From positions 124,001-188,000 of the forward strand of contig JADJNS010000023.1 in assembly GCA_016714225.1 (NCBI GenBank): DNA of 64,000 nucleotides, read 5' to 3'. Position numbers and translations under genes: made by a program. Each line of letters starts with the position of its first letter. The stretch's first letter is position 1. Under the pieces are notes generated by a model. The model ran no database searches and was not told the DNA's origin. It saw nothing but the letters and a program-made list of their open reading frames with translations. The stretch is from Archangiaceae bacterium. GTDB lineage: Bacteria > Myxococcota > Myxococcia > Myxococcales > Myxococcaceae. Positions 25,603 through 35,126 of this stretch are shown in pieces.

Positions 25603-28600
25603 TCAACGCCGCAGGCGCCGGCGGAACACCAGCGGCAGCAGCATCATCGCCAGCCACTCGAGCCCGCCACCGACACCGCACCCGCAGCCCTTGACCACGA
25701 TTTCGCGCTTCACCTGCAGGCTGAACGCCCCGATGCCCGAGGCACCGGTGGTGTCGCTCGCCTCGACCACGAAGTTGTAGGTGCCTTCGCTGTCGGTGGC
25801 CGCCACCATGCCCGTGACGTGGCCGTCGGTGCCCAGGGTCGCGCCCGGAGGCAGGCCGCCCGAGTAGAGCTTGAACGTCACGCCGGTCGGAGTGCCGTTG
25901 GCGGTGAAGGAGAAGTCGACGGTGTCGCCGGGGTGCAGGGTGGGCAGCTCGCTCGCCCTCACGGTGAGGTTCGAGGGGTAGACCCGCATCAGGAAGTCGG
26001 CCGAGTCGGTGCGGCCCTTGCTGTCTTCGACTTCGATGGTGAAGCCGTAGGTGCTGGCCACGGTCGGCGTGCCCTGCAGCAGCAGCACGTCTTGCTCGAC
26101 CACCATCTGCACGCCCTCGGGCAGCGCGCCGTCGATGAGGCGGTAGATGAGCGGCTTCGACAGCGGAGACTGGTCGAAGTTCTTCACCGCGATGTCGGTG
26201 AGGTACGCCGAGCCCACCAGCCCATCGGGAATGGCGAGGTTGGTGAAGATGATGGCGCCCGGCGCCACCACCCGCAGGTTGAACTTGCGCTGCGCCGTGG
26301 TGCCCAGCGCGTCGCGCACCTCGACGGTTATGGGGTAGGCCTTCTCCATGATGCCGGTGGCCGGCACGCCCGAGAGGCGACCGTCCATCGCCAGGGTGAG
26401 GTTGCGCGGCAACGCCTCGCCCGCGACCGGCACCAGCCGCCACGCGTAGGGCTTCGCTCCGCCCGCGGCGCCCAGCCAGGTCTCGTAGGTGATGGAGGTG
26501 CTGTTCACCACCGACGGCAGCGACGGGGTCGTAATCTCGACCTGGGTGGTGGTGGGCAGCACCCGAAGCGCGAAGCGCGCCTGCGCGGTGCGCATGTTGT
26601 TGGTGGCGACCACGGTGATGCCGACCACCGTCTCGACGGTCGGCGTGCCGCTGAGCAGGCCGGTGGTCGAGAGCGTGATGCCCATCGGCGGGCTGCCCTG
26701 CGCGGCGTCGATGGCCCAGGTGGTGGGCATGCCCGGCGCCTCGCCCTGCACCGAGAGCTGGAAGCTGTAGGGCCGGCCGATGACCGCGTCGGGCAGCGAG
26801 GGGGTGGTCACCCGCAGCGAAGAGGCCGCCACCGTGACCGCGGTCGAGCCGAGCGAGTTGTTCGTCTCGTCGAGCTCGACCACCTTCGAGTCGCTGTCGA
26901 GCACCGCGCCCAGGTAGTACGTGCCCGGCGTGATGTTCGCGGGCAGCTGAATGAACTCGGTCGCGGTCGCCACCGCGCCGGCCGGCATCGGCACGCTGCC
27001 GAAGTCGGTCACCGAGGCGCCGTCGACGATTTTCACCAGCGTGTCGTCGACCGTCACCTGCGCGTTGGCCGAGATGAAGTACTGGTAGCGCACGTCAGAG
27101 GCGCCGCGCGGCCCGATGTTCTTGAACACCCGGTACACCGGCGCAATCTCACCGACGCCCACCGCCGACGGAGAGTCGAAGCGCACCACGGTGAGGTCGG
27201 GCGCCGGAGAGCTCATCAGCACCGGCTGCATCACCATCAGGTTGTTGTTGCCCTCGGCCAGCTCGGTGATTTGCAGGCTCGAGTCGAGCATGCCGAAGAA
27301 GAAGTAGTTGCCGGTGGTGAACGGCCGGTTGTTGCGGTCGTTCTCGGGCATGGTGAACGGCACGTCGAGCGTCACCGTGGTGCCCTGCAGAATCTGGGTG
27401 ACCGACGCCTCGACCACGATGGTGTCGTTGAGCAGCGAGAGGTTCGCGTCGGTCGAGATGGCCACCCCGACCTTGAAGTTGCGCGCGTCGGCCCCGCCCT
27501 CGTTGGCCGCGGTGATGATGACCCGCGACGGCGTGCCGAACACGCCGTGCCGCACCGAGACCCCGGTGGCCGCGTCGACGAAGTCGACCGACTTGATGAC
27601 CAGGTCGGCCTGGCGCACCGTCACCTTGGCGGTCGACGTCACTGCGTTGTTGGTCTCTGACGACTCGGTGATGAGCGAGTTGGGGTCGACCTTCAAGATG
27701 TAGAAGAAGTCGCCGCCCGGCACGTTCGCCGGCACCGGGAAGGTCACGTCTTCGACCACCGTCTGGCCGCCGGTGACGGTGCGGGTGCTGGTGTAGAGGG
27801 CAAAGTCGCTGGTCGACCACACGTTGTCGGTCGAGAGGTAGACGCCGAACTCGACCGGTTGGGTGGGCGAGTCGGTGCCCTGGTTGAACCAGTCGACGTG
27901 CACCGTCATCATGTTGCCCGGCCCGCTCATCGCCGGCCCGCTCACCGCGTTGGTGACCAGGTCGAGGCCCGAGACGAAGTAGTTTGCGCTCGCGCCGACG
28001 TTGTTGTCTTCGCCGAACTGCCCCTCGTTGACCGCGTTCGCCGTGTCGGCCTCGACCAGTACGTAGTAGTTGCCGGTGGCCGGGGCGGGAATGGTGGCGC
28101 TCGCCGAGTCGCTCACCGTGGCACCGGCGGCGCAGTTGAGCGGCGTGGTCGAGGTGAGCACCAGGGTGTCGCCCACGTCTTTGAGGCGGTCGGCCGAGAG
28201 GTACGCCTTCCACACGAAGCCGCTGGCGTTCATCAGCCCGAAGTTGCGGAAGGTGGGGTTGATGGTGAGCGAGAGGTTGCCGCCGGTCTTGGTGACCGAG
28301 CCCAGGCTGACCGTCTGCACGATGAGGTCGGGGCCGGCCGGCTGGCCGACGGTGACCAGGGTGTTGGCGGGAAACGCGGCGTTGTTGCACGCGCCGCCGC
28401 AGGGGGCGATGGCCGCGCCCATCGAGCCGGTGGAGTTCTCGAAGCCCGACGAGGCGTTGATGTTGGTGGCGCCGGTGAGGGTGCCGAAGTGCACCTGGAA
28501 CACGCCGCCCGCGGTGAGCTTGAGCTTGAAGGTGACGTTCGCGCCGCCCGAGAGGCGAGGCACGTTCAGGAACTCGATCTCCATGTCGCTCGAGCTGCCC

Positions 28601-29025
28601 TTGTACTGAACCGTCGCGCCCGCCACGTTCAGGTCGCCGAACCACGGAGCGATGACGTTGTGAAACGACCCGGTGGTGTTGGGAATCGCGCGAATGGTGA
28701 AGCAGCTCGAGGTGCACCGGGCGCCGAAGGTGAAGTACCCGTTCGTGTCGACGAACACGTCGGTGTAGTTGTTGCCGTAGTAGGGGAAGGTGAAGCCGAG
28801 CGGCAGCTGAAAGAAGCCCTCGTCGGTGGCGCTGAAGGTGCCGGTCTGGGTCCACGTGGTGATGGGGGTGCCGCCGGTCATCGGCACGTAGGCCGCGGCC
28901 TGGCTCTGCACCACGTAGTTCTGGGCGAAGGCCGAGCCCCCTGACAGCACGGCGAGCGCCACCACCACGCGGGCCAAGGAAACCAGGGCAGCACTCTTTC
29001 CCACCACAGGACTGTTCACGTTCAC
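25603..29025 (-). CDS. Large secreted CARDB / Ig-like protein with MYXO-CTERM-like tail
   Basis: The 1140-residue protein begins at GTG 29025 with a signal peptide ending at AFAQ. A nidogen-like/PCC-type N-terminal domain (GFFQLPLGFTFPYYG, VFVDTNGYFTF) is followed by four to five CARDB-type repeats (for example DLIVQTVSLG, DLVIKSVDFV, DLTVVRFDSP, each ending ETNN or EGNN) and then Ig-like putative-cadherin repeats (LPDAVIGRPYSFQL). The C-terminus has GCGCGVGGG, a hydrophobic helix and RRRLRR, which looks like the MYXO-CTERM signal processed by myxosortase for surface anchoring or release. Its role is probably adhesive or structural. Confidence 0.85.
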   Translation of the reverse strand: MNVNSPVVGKSAALVSLARVVVALAVLSGGSAFAQNYVVQSQAAAYVPMTGGTPITTWTQTGTFSATDEGFFQLPLGFTFPYYGNNYTDVFVDTNGYFTFGARCTSSCFTIRAIPNTTGSFHNVIAPWFGDLNVAGATVQYKGSSSDMEIEFLNVPRLSGGANVTFKLKLTAGGVFQVHFGTLTGATNINASSGFENSTGSMGAAIAPCGGACNNAAFPANTLVTVGQPAGPDLIVQTVSLGSVTKTGGNLSLTINPTFRNFGLMNASGFVWKAYLSADRLKDVGDTLVLTSTTPLNCAAGATVSDSASATIPAPATGNYYVLVEADTANAVNEGQFGEDNNVGASANYFVSGLDLVTNAVSGPAMSGPGNMMTVHVDWFNQGTDSPTQPVEFGVYLSTDNVWSTSDFALYTSTRTVTGGQTVVEDVTFPVPANVPGGDFFYILKVDPNSLITESSETNNAVTSTAKVTVRQADLVIKSVDFVDAATGVSVRHGVFGTPSRVIITAANEGGADARNFKVGVAISTDANLSLLNDTIVVEASVTQILQGTTVTLDVPFTMPENDRNNRPFTTGNYFFFGMLDSSLQITELAEGNNNLMVMQPVLMSSPAPDLTVVRFDSPSAVGVGEIAPVYRVFKNIGPRGASDVRYQYFISANAQVTVDDTLVKIVDGASVTDFGSVPMPAGAVATATEFIQLPANITPGTYYLGAVLDSDSKVVELDETNNSLGSTAVTVAASSLRVTTPSLPDAVIGRPYSFQLSVQGEAPGMPTTWAIDAAQGSPPMGITLSTTGLLSGTPTVETVVGITVVATNNMRTAQARFALRVLPTTTQVEITTPSLPSVVNSTSITYETWLGAAGGAKPYAWRLVPVAGEALPRNLTLAMDGRLSGVPATGIMEKAYPITVEVRDALGTTAQRKFNLRVVAPGAIIFTNLAIPDGLVGSAYLTDIAVKNFDQSPLSKPLIYRLIDGALPEGVQMVVEQDVLLLQGTPTVASTYGFTIEVEDSKGRTDSADFLMRVYPSNLTVRASELPTLHPGDTVDFSFTANGTPTGVTFKLYSGGLPPGATLGTDGHVTGMVAATDSEGTYNFVVEASDTTGASGIGAFSLQVKREIVVKGCGCGVGGGLEWLAMMLLPLVFRRRLRR

Positions 29026-29185
29026 TCTCGGTCCGGTATTTGATCCGACGCCACGGCGAATCTGCCCGCTCTCCTACTCAACCCCAACCCGCTTCGCAAA
29101 CGACCGACTCAAGGGCCGTTACACGTTGGGACGCAGTCGATGTGGTACCGTCGCACAGCTTTTGAGGCCGGGAACCGTGGTGCCC

Positions 29186-31090
29186 ATGCGTCGCACGTAC
29201 GCCTTCACATTGGCCCTGGCGGTCAGCTCCTGCTTCTCGGCGGTCATCGAGCGGCAGTGCGAGCGCGACGTCGACTGCGGCAGCGGCTGGCAGTGCATCG
29301 CCAGCATCTGCGTGCCGGGCGACAGCGACGGCGGCTCGGCGGGCGGCCACGCCGGCGGCTCGGCGGGCGGCTCGGCGGGCGGCAACGGCGCCGGCGGCGC
29401 GAGCGGCGGCACCGCCGGCTCGAGCGGAGGCCAGGGCGGCGGCAACGCGCTGTGCAACTCCGTCAACTGCAGCACCGGCTGCTGCAGCGGCAACGTCTGT
29501 ATCCCCGGCAGCGCGCAGAGCTCGACCAACTGCGGTCGCGCCGGCAACCAGTGCCTGAGCTGCGCCACCGGCGCCACCTGCAAAGACGGCCAGTGCTTCG
29601 GCGCCACCTGCGACTCGACCAACTGCGCCGGCGGCTGCTGTGTCAGCGGAGTGTGCCTGCTGCCTGCGTTTCAGAGTCCGCTCGCCTGTGGCGTGGGCGG
29701 CGGCATCTGCCAGAGCTGCGGCACCGGCAACAGCTGCACCAACGGCTCGTGCATCAGCCAGACCTGCAACGCGCAGAGCTGCCCGTTCGGCTGCTGCGCC
29801 GGCAACCAGTGCGTCGGCTTCACCTCGCAGTCGAGCGTGGTGTGCGGCGCCGGCGGCCAGCAGTGCGCGCCGTGCCCTCCCGGCCTGTCGTGCAACGCCG
29901 GCATGTGCTCGATGAGCGCGTGCAACGCGTCGAACTGCGCGGGCTGCTGCCAGGGCAACCTCTGCATACCGCTCGCCGGGCAGAACGCCTCGGCGTGCGG
30001 CCGCGCCGGTCAGGTCTGCTCGAGCTGCGGCGCAGGGGGCACCTGCAGCATGGGCACCTGCTCGATGACCTCGTGCGGCCCGCAGACCTGCAGCGGCTGC
30101 TGCCAGAACGGCATGTGCAACCGGGGCAGCGACAGCTTCGCGTGCGGCGCCGCCGGCCAGAGCTGCACGGTGTGCCCGCCCGGGGCCGCGTGCCTCAACG
30201 GCGCGTGCCAGGGCTGCGGGCCCAGCACCTGCCCCTCGGGCTGCTGCCAGTTCGGCTTCTGCCAGACCGGCAACCTGAGCAACGCGTGCGGCGCCGGTGG
30301 CTCGCAGTGCCTGGGCTGCGCTCCCGGAGAGAGCTGCGTGGGCCAGAAGTGCACCCCGGTGGCGACCGCGCGGGTCGGCTCGGCCTGCCAGGTCGACAGC
30401 GACTGCGCGAACATCGCGATGGGCGCCTTCTGCAAGCACTTCACCTCGAGCGGCAACGCTACCTACCAGGGCGGCTACTGCACGGTGCGCTGCGGCACCG
30501 GCGCTGGGTGCCCCAACGGCTCGAGCTGCGGCAGCGCTCCGACGGCGGGAGAAAACGACTCCATCTGCCTCGCGAACTGCGGCGGGCCGATGGCGTGCCG
30601 CATGCCCGGGTACGCCTGCTACTCGTTCTCGACCGGCGGCTTCAACGCCTGCTGGATCTTCCCCACCCCGGTGGTGATCGACGGCGGCACCCCGGTCACC
30701 GACGCCGGCGTGAACGGGCGCTCGGTCGGCCAGGCGTGCACCGTCAGCACCCAGTGCCAGCCGCCGAACGGCGCGTTCTGCCTGCCGCAGAACGTGGGCG
30801 GCGTGGCCACCGGCTACCTCGACGGCTACTGCAGCCGCAGCTGCGACTCGACCCAGCCCTGCCCGGCCGGCACCCTCTGCACCACCGAGAACCTGGGCGG
30901 CACGAGCACCACCTCGTGCAAGGCGCTCTGCTTCAACCCCGGCGGCGGCCAGGGCATCTGCCGCACCGGCTATCTCTGCCAGCCCTCGCCGACCGGCCTC
31001 ACCGGCTGGTGCGGGCCGCGCTGCACCAACCAGACGATTCCCTGCTTCGGGGCAGGCACTTGCAACACCATCACCGGGTACTGCCAGTAG
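29186..31090 (+). CDS. Cysteine-rich repeat lipoprotein
   Basis: ATG 29186 gives a 634-residue protein with signal peptide and lipobox AVSSC. A Gly/Ser-rich linker (about 50-90) leads to about seven tandem modules of about 50 residues with the pattern GCC-x2-G-x-C, then ACG-x2-G-x2-C-x2-C, then G-x2-C-x4-C (for example NCSTGCCSGNVC, NCAGGCCVSGVC, SCPFGCCAGNQC). Two larger Cys-rich modules near the C-terminus (about 400 and 520) begin GSACQVDSDCA and GQACTVSTQC. This is a surface lipoprotein of a style common in myxobacteria. It is divergent from the CARDB protein and upstream of the cytochrome operon. Confidence 0.82.
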   Translation: MRRTYAFTLALAVSSCFSAVIERQCERDVDCGSGWQCIASICVPGDSDGGSAGGHAGGSAGGSAGGNGAGGASGGTAGSSGGQGGGNALCNSVNCSTGCCSGNVCIPGSAQSSTNCGRAGNQCLSCATGATCKDGQCFGATCDSTNCAGGCCVSGVCLLPAFQSPLACGVGGGICQSCGTGNSCTNGSCISQTCNAQSCPFGCCAGNQCVGFTSQSSVVCGAGGQQCAPCPPGLSCNAGMCSMSACNASNCAGCCQGNLCIPLAGQNASACGRAGQVCSSCGAGGTCSMGTCSMTSCGPQTCSGCCQNGMCNRGSDSFACGAAGQSCTVCPPGAACLNGACQGCGPSTCPSGCCQFGFCQTGNLSNACGAGGSQCLGCAPGESCVGQKCTPVATARVGSACQVDSDCANIAMGAFCKHFTSSGNATYQGGYCTVRCGTGAGCPNGSSCGSAPTAGENDSICLANCGGPMACRMPGYACYSFSTGGFNACWIFPTPVVIDGGTPVTDAGVNGRSVGQACTVSTQCQPPNGAFCLPQNVGGVATGYLDGYCSRSCDSTQPCPAGTLCTTENLGGTSTTSCKALCFNPGGGQGICRTGYLCQPSPTGLTGWCGPRCTNQTIPCFGAGTCNTITGYCQ

Positions 31091-31121
31091 CGCTTTGCTT
31101 CTTTGGGAAGGTGCGGTGTCC

Positions 31122-32540
31122 ATGTGTCGAGCCATGCATCGCCTCCTGCTCGTCGGGTTCGCCTTCACAGTGACGGCGACGGCCTGGGCCAAGCCGCCCG
31201 CGCCGTCGGTGTTCTGCATGAAGTACCCCACCGCGCCGACCTGCGTGGGAGGGCAGCCGCCCTGCGCGTTCTGCCACTCGGCGCCACCGACGCGTAACGC
31301 CTACGGCATGACCATCGAGGCGGCGCTCGCGCCCGGCGCGCCCCGGCCTCTCTCCGATGGAGACTTCGCCACCGCGCTGCCTCTGGCGCTGGCCGCGGCC
31401 GAGGCCGCCGACTCGGACGGCGATGGCGTGAGCAACCTGGTCGAGCTGCAGAAGGGCACCCTGCCCGCCGACCCCAAGAGCCTGCCGGCCGCGGCGGGGG
31501 CGTGCGCGGGCACCCAGAACCCCGCGTACGACGTGTGCCGCTACGACGCGCGGTACACGTTCAAGAAGGTGAAGCTCGACTTCTGCGGCGCCTCACCGAC
31601 GTGGGACGAGATGCTCGAGATCGACGCGGCGGCCGACCCCGCGGCGTACCTCGACGGCGCGCTCGACGTCTGCCTGAAGAGCGAGTTCTGGCGGGCCAAG
31701 AACGGCCAGCTGTGGGAGCTCGCCCACAAGAAGATTCGCCCCATCGGCTCGCTCAAGGCCGGCGAAGACCCGGGCATCGTGGGCCTCGCCGACTACTACG
31801 ACGACTACGCGCTCTACGCCTGGTCGCAGATCGACAACCACGACGCGCGCGAGGTGCTCACCGCGACCTACTTCGTCACCCGCGCGGTGAACCCCACCCG
31901 CTACGCCGTGGTGCAGACCCGCGCCGGGCAGAACGTCGACGCCGCCCACCGCGCCGGCAACCTCACCACCGGGTGGAACCTCGGCTACAACGTGATGTTC
32001 ACCGCGCTGCCGCGCAACGCCGCCAGCCAGGCGTACCGCGCGTACCTGGGCCTCGACATCGCCAAGCAAGAGGGGCTGTACGCCATCGCGAACGAGCCGC
32101 GCGACTTCGACGCCAAGGGCGTGGGTCAAGACCTGTGCAAGCAGTGCCACGCCACGCTCGACCCGCTCTCGTACCCGTGGCGCAACTACAACGGGCTCAC
32201 CGGCACCATGGCGTCGCAGATCGAGTCGTATCTCCCCAACCGCATCGAGACGCTGTTCGCGAACCAGGCGCCCAACATCGGCCAGATTCCCGAGGCCGGC
32301 TACATTCTCGGGCAGCCGGTGAGCGACCTGAAGCAGTGGGCGCGCGTGGCGGCCGACAGCGACCCGTTCGCGGTCAACAGCGTGATGGACTACTGGAAGC
32401 TGGCGATGGGCGCTCCGCCCACCGCCGAGCAGAACGCCGAGTTCGTGACGCTCTGGCAGGGCTTCAAGGGCCCCATGAACTACGGGGTCGAGCGCATGCT
32501 CCACGCCCTGGTGAAGACGGAGGCGTACGGTGCTCCGTAG
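31122..32540 (+). CDS. Exported di-heme-type cytochrome c protein
   Basis: ATG 31122 (or ATG 31134) gives about 470 residues with a signal peptide ending at TAWA. Two heme c motifs are visible: CAFCH (about residue 47) and CKQCH (about 338), the latter followed by ATLDPLSYPW, like the C..CH..lDPlG motif of planctomycete-type DUF1588 proteins. A calcium-loop motif DSDGDGVSNLVEL lies near residue 96. The gene is the first of three: its end overlaps the 32530 lipoprotein, which is followed by a DUF1501-like gene. Substrate is unknown. Confidence 0.78.
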   Translation: MCRAMHRLLLVGFAFTVTATAWAKPPAPSVFCMKYPTAPTCVGGQPPCAFCHSAPPTRNAYGMTIEAALAPGAPRPLSDGDFATALPLALAAAEAADSDGDGVSNLVELQKGTLPADPKSLPAAAGACAGTQNPAYDVCRYDARYTFKKVKLDFCGASPTWDEMLEIDAAADPAAYLDGALDVCLKSEFWRAKNGQLWELAHKKIRPIGSLKAGEDPGIVGLADYYDDYALYAWSQIDNHDAREVLTATYFVTRAVNPTRYAVVQTRAGQNVDAAHRAGNLTTGWNLGYNVMFTALPRNAASQAYRAYLGLDIAKQEGLYAIANEPRDFDAKGVGQDLCKQCHATLDPLSYPWRNYNGLTGTMASQIESYLPNRIETLFANQAPNIGQIPEAGYILGQPVSDLKQWARVAADSDPFAVNSVMDYWKLAMGAPPTAEQNAEFVTLWQGFKGPMNYGVERMLHALVKTEAYGAP

Positions 32541-33210
32541 GCTCTCACTGCTCGGCGCTCTTTCGGTGCTCGGCGGCTGCACGCAGGGGGTCATCGGCGG
32601 CGCCGGCGGCGGCTCGGGTGGCAACGGTGGAGCCGGCGGCTCGGGCGGCAGCGGCGGTGCGGGCGGCGCTCCGGCCTTCGCGGTCTCGGACAAGGCGAAC
32701 GTCCGCTACAAGCGGGTGGCGCGGCTCACCGCCGACTACGCGCAGGCGCTCTCGATTCCCATCGACCAGCTCTGCAAAGAGCTGGGCCAGTACCCTTGCT
32801 CGCTGGTGCACCAGGTGGCGCTGGGCGGCACCGACCCCTACGGCGTGGGCCTCTACGAGCCGCTGCCGTTCACCGGCATGGCCACCCCCATCGTGACCGA
32901 GCGGCTGGCGCTCAACGCGTGCCAGCAGCGCGCCACCGCCGACGTGGCGGCCGGCTCGAGCGCAGTGCTGTGGAAAGGGGTTCAGCCCGACGGCGCGGGC
33001 AAGCTCGACGTGAACGCGCCGGCGGTCACCGCGGCGCTCGACCTGCTCTACCGCCGCGCGCTGCTCCGCCACCCCACCGAGGCCGAGCTCGGCCACCTGA
33101 AGGCGCTGTACGCCGACATCGAAGCCAGCGGGAAGCCGTCACCCGGCGCCAGCTGGATGGTGCTGTCGTGCTTCGCCGTGCTCACCACCACGGAGGCCTT
33201 ATTCTACTGA
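32530..33210 (+). CDS. Lipoprotein with DUF1553-like C-terminus
   Basis: GTG 32530 lies within the end of the cytochrome gene (11-base overlap). The 226-residue product has a lipobox LGGC, a Gly-rich linker (about 20-48) and a globular domain. Its end, ALDLLYRRALLRHPTEAELGHL then WMVLSCFAVLTTTEALFY, resembles the C-terminus of DUF1553 proteins (LY-x2-aL-R-x-PT-x-aE ... l-W-a-L-l-n-s-x-E-F-l-f). In planctomycetes such domains belong to one large cytochrome protein next to DUF1501; here they seem to be split. This is inference from motif pattern only. Confidence 0.72.
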   Translation: MLRRLSLLGALSVLGGCTQGVIGGAGGGSGGNGGAGGSGGSGGAGGAPAFAVSDKANVRYKRVARLTADYAQALSIPIDQLCKELGQYPCSLVHQVALGGTDPYGVGLYEPLPFTGMATPIVTERLALNACQQRATADVAAGSSAVLWKGVQPDGAGKLDVNAPAVTAALDLLYRRALLRHPTEAELGHLKALYADIEASGKPSPGASWMVLSCFAVLTTTEALFY

Positions 33211-34730
33211 ACGCCAGAGGCGGCCGGCTCTCACGCCGGCAGATGCTGCGCGCGCTCTCGCTGTGCGGTGCAGGCGGCGCGGCGTCGTTGAGCGGGCTGC
33301 TCTCGAGCTGCCGCGCCCCCGAAGACCGCGCCTTCGGGGTCGACCGCAAGGCGCTCGACTCGCAGCCGCGCTTTCTCATCGTCATCGGCGCCAGCGGCGG
33401 CGCGAGCATCGTCGACAGCTTCCTCGCGGTGCGCCAGAGCGAGTGCGCCAACGCGGCGACGCTCAACACCTTCCCCAACGCCGACGTGGTCGACGTGGCG
33501 GGGTCTCCGTTTCGCGCCGCCAAGGTGACCAACGCCGACCTGGTGGCCGGCATCAAGACCACCTCTGACCAGTCGCCGTTCGTCACCAAGCACCACAACG
33601 ACATGCTGGTGGCGACCTGCACCGGCACCAGCGTGAACCACGTCATCGCGCAGAAGCGCAGCCTCACCGGCAACGGAGCGTGGAAGGGCCGCACCCTGCA
33701 AGAGTGCATGGCGCTGCAGTACGGCGCCGCGTTTCCCATTCCCAACGTGAACATGGGCATCGCGGGGTACCTCGAGCGCGGCTCCGACGACGAGCTGCCC
33801 TCGTACTGCTACTCCGAGAACGTCTCGCAGCCGGCGCTGTGGCCGCTGGGGCTCTCGGGTACCAAGGGCATCAAGAACGCGCCCGACCCGGCCCTGGTCG
33901 AGCTGGCGCGCAAGGTGCGCGACGAGAAGCTCGACCCGCAGTCGGTGTTCGCGCAGACGTTCGCCAAGAGCCCGCGGCTCAAGCGCTGGTACGAGCAGCG
34001 CGGCCCCTCGATGCACCAGCTCGAGGCCGCCGACCTCATCACCCGCCTCAACATTCTCCCCGACAACCAGGCGATACCGCTCACCGAGTACGGCCTGGGC
34101 AACTCGCCCGAGACGGCGCGCATGCAGGCGCTGTTTCCCAACTTCTTCACCGACCCGTTCGAGGGTCAGGCGGCGCTGGCGTTTCTGCTGCTCAAGTACC
34201 GGGTGAGCGTGTCGGTCACCATCGGGCCGTCGTTCAACGTCGTCATCGCCGGCACCTCGCTGGGCAACCCGCCGCTGGCGTTCGACTTCTCGCACAACCA
34301 GCACCGCGCCACCCAGGGCTTCATGTGGAGCAAGGTGCTGTCGGTCGCCGACCGCCTCATCGACCTGCTCAAGGGCGAGCCGCTCGACGCCACCAGCGGG
34401 CTGTCGCTGTGGGACCGCACGATGATTTACGTCGCCACCGACTTCGGCCGCACCCGCACGCGCGTGGGCGGCGCCGCCGCGTTCGGCACCGGGCACGACC
34501 TGAACAACGGCTTCTTGATGCTCTCGCCGATGCTCAAGGGCAACACCCTGCTGGGCGGCGTCGACAAGAACACCACGTACACCTATGGGTTCGACCCCGA
34601 GACCGGCGCCGCCGACCCGGGCAAGACGCAGAGCAACGAGCGCGACCTCTACGCCGGCATGCTCCACACGCTGGGCGTCGACACCACCGGCAGCGGCCTG
34701 CCCGACGCAAAGGCGTTTCGGCGGGCGTAG
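33207..34730 (+). CDS. DUF1501-like Tat-exported protein with unusual start codon
   Basis: The protein (about 507 residues) has a Tat-type signal GGRLSRRQMLRALSL followed by a small-residue helix and LLSSC. The first ATG (33243) lies after the twin arginine, so translation must start earlier: the only options are CTG 33207 or ATT 33201, both near a strong GGAGG at 33192-33196. The C-terminal half carries DUF1501 features (DFSHNQHRA, ATDFGRTRTRVGG, GTGHDLNNGFLMLS). DUF1501 proteins are alkaline-phosphatase-fold proteins of unknown role that accompany DUF1553 cytochromes. The start overlaps the lipoprotein gene. Confidence 0.78.
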   Translation: MNARGGRLSRRQMLRALSLCGAGGAASLSGLLSSCRAPEDRAFGVDRKALDSQPRFLIVIGASGGASIVDSFLAVRQSECANAATLNTFPNADVVDVAGSPFRAAKVTNADLVAGIKTTSDQSPFVTKHHNDMLVATCTGTSVNHVIAQKRSLTGNGAWKGRTLQECMALQYGAAFPIPNVNMGIAGYLERGSDDELPSYCYSENVSQPALWPLGLSGTKGIKNAPDPALVELARKVRDEKLDPQSVFAQTFAKSPRLKRWYEQRGPSMHQLEAADLITRLNILPDNQAIPLTEYGLGNSPETARMQALFPNFFTDPFEGQAALAFLLLKYRVSVSVTIGPSFNVVIAGTSLGNPPLAFDFSHNQHRATQGFMWSKVLSVADRLIDLLKGEPLDATSGLSLWDRTMIYVATDFGRTRTRVGGAAAFGTGHDLNNGFLMLSPMLKGNTLLGGVDKNTTYTYGFDPETGAADPGKTQSNERDLYAGMLHTLGVDTTGSGLPDAKAFRRA

Positions 34731-34740
34731 GGGCCGAGAA

Positions 34741-34920
34741 CGGTCACCCTGAGCGAAGGCCTTCAGGCCGAAGTCGAACGGGTGGTCCCCAAGTCGAAGG
34801 CGCCCACGCCTCGAGCTCCAGGCTTCAAGCAGCAGTGCGCGCGCCCTCTACGATGGAGTATCTGCGCTGCTGCCTTCGGCGAGCGACAGCAGGGTTCGAC
34901 GTCGCTCACCCTGACCGGTT
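34741..34920. repeat. Dispersed ~180-bp repeat, copy B
   Basis: This copy shares CAAGCAGCAG, TACGATGGAGTATCTGC and GCGACAGCAGGGTTCGAC...GCTCACCCTGACCGGT with copies A and C and has the same orientation as C. The left end has CACCCTGAGCGAAGG and GAAGTCGAACGGGTG. It lies directly after the DUF1501-like gene. Confidence 0.82.
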
Positions 34921-34931
34921 AAGACTGCAGC

Positions 34932-35126
34932 ATGGCCGGCCCCTACAGCGAGCACCGCAGGCCCACCGCGGTGCCGCGGCTGCAGCGCGTCGAGCGCAAC
35001 GACGTGACCGGCGAAGAAGACCTCAAGAACCAGCGCAACATCAGCAAGGGGCAGGAGCAGCTGGGCGCGAAGCCACCGCCGCGCCGACCCTTCGCCGACC
35101 TCATCAAGCCGCTGAAGAAGAAGTGA
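34932..35126 (+). CDS. Small basic protein, unknown
   Basis: The 64-residue frame MAGPYSEHRRPTAVPRLQR... has nearly complete G/C at third positions, as expected for a gene in this genome, and ends in KPLKKK. It is rich in Arg, Lys and Gln and probably disordered. No family is recognised. Its end overlaps the end of the MFS gene on the other strand by 23 bases. The repeat copy B just upstream may carry or disturb its promoter. Confidence 0.6.
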   Translation: MAGPYSEHRRPTAVPRLQRVERNDVTGEEDLKNQRNISKGQEQLGAKPPPRRPFADLIKPLKKK

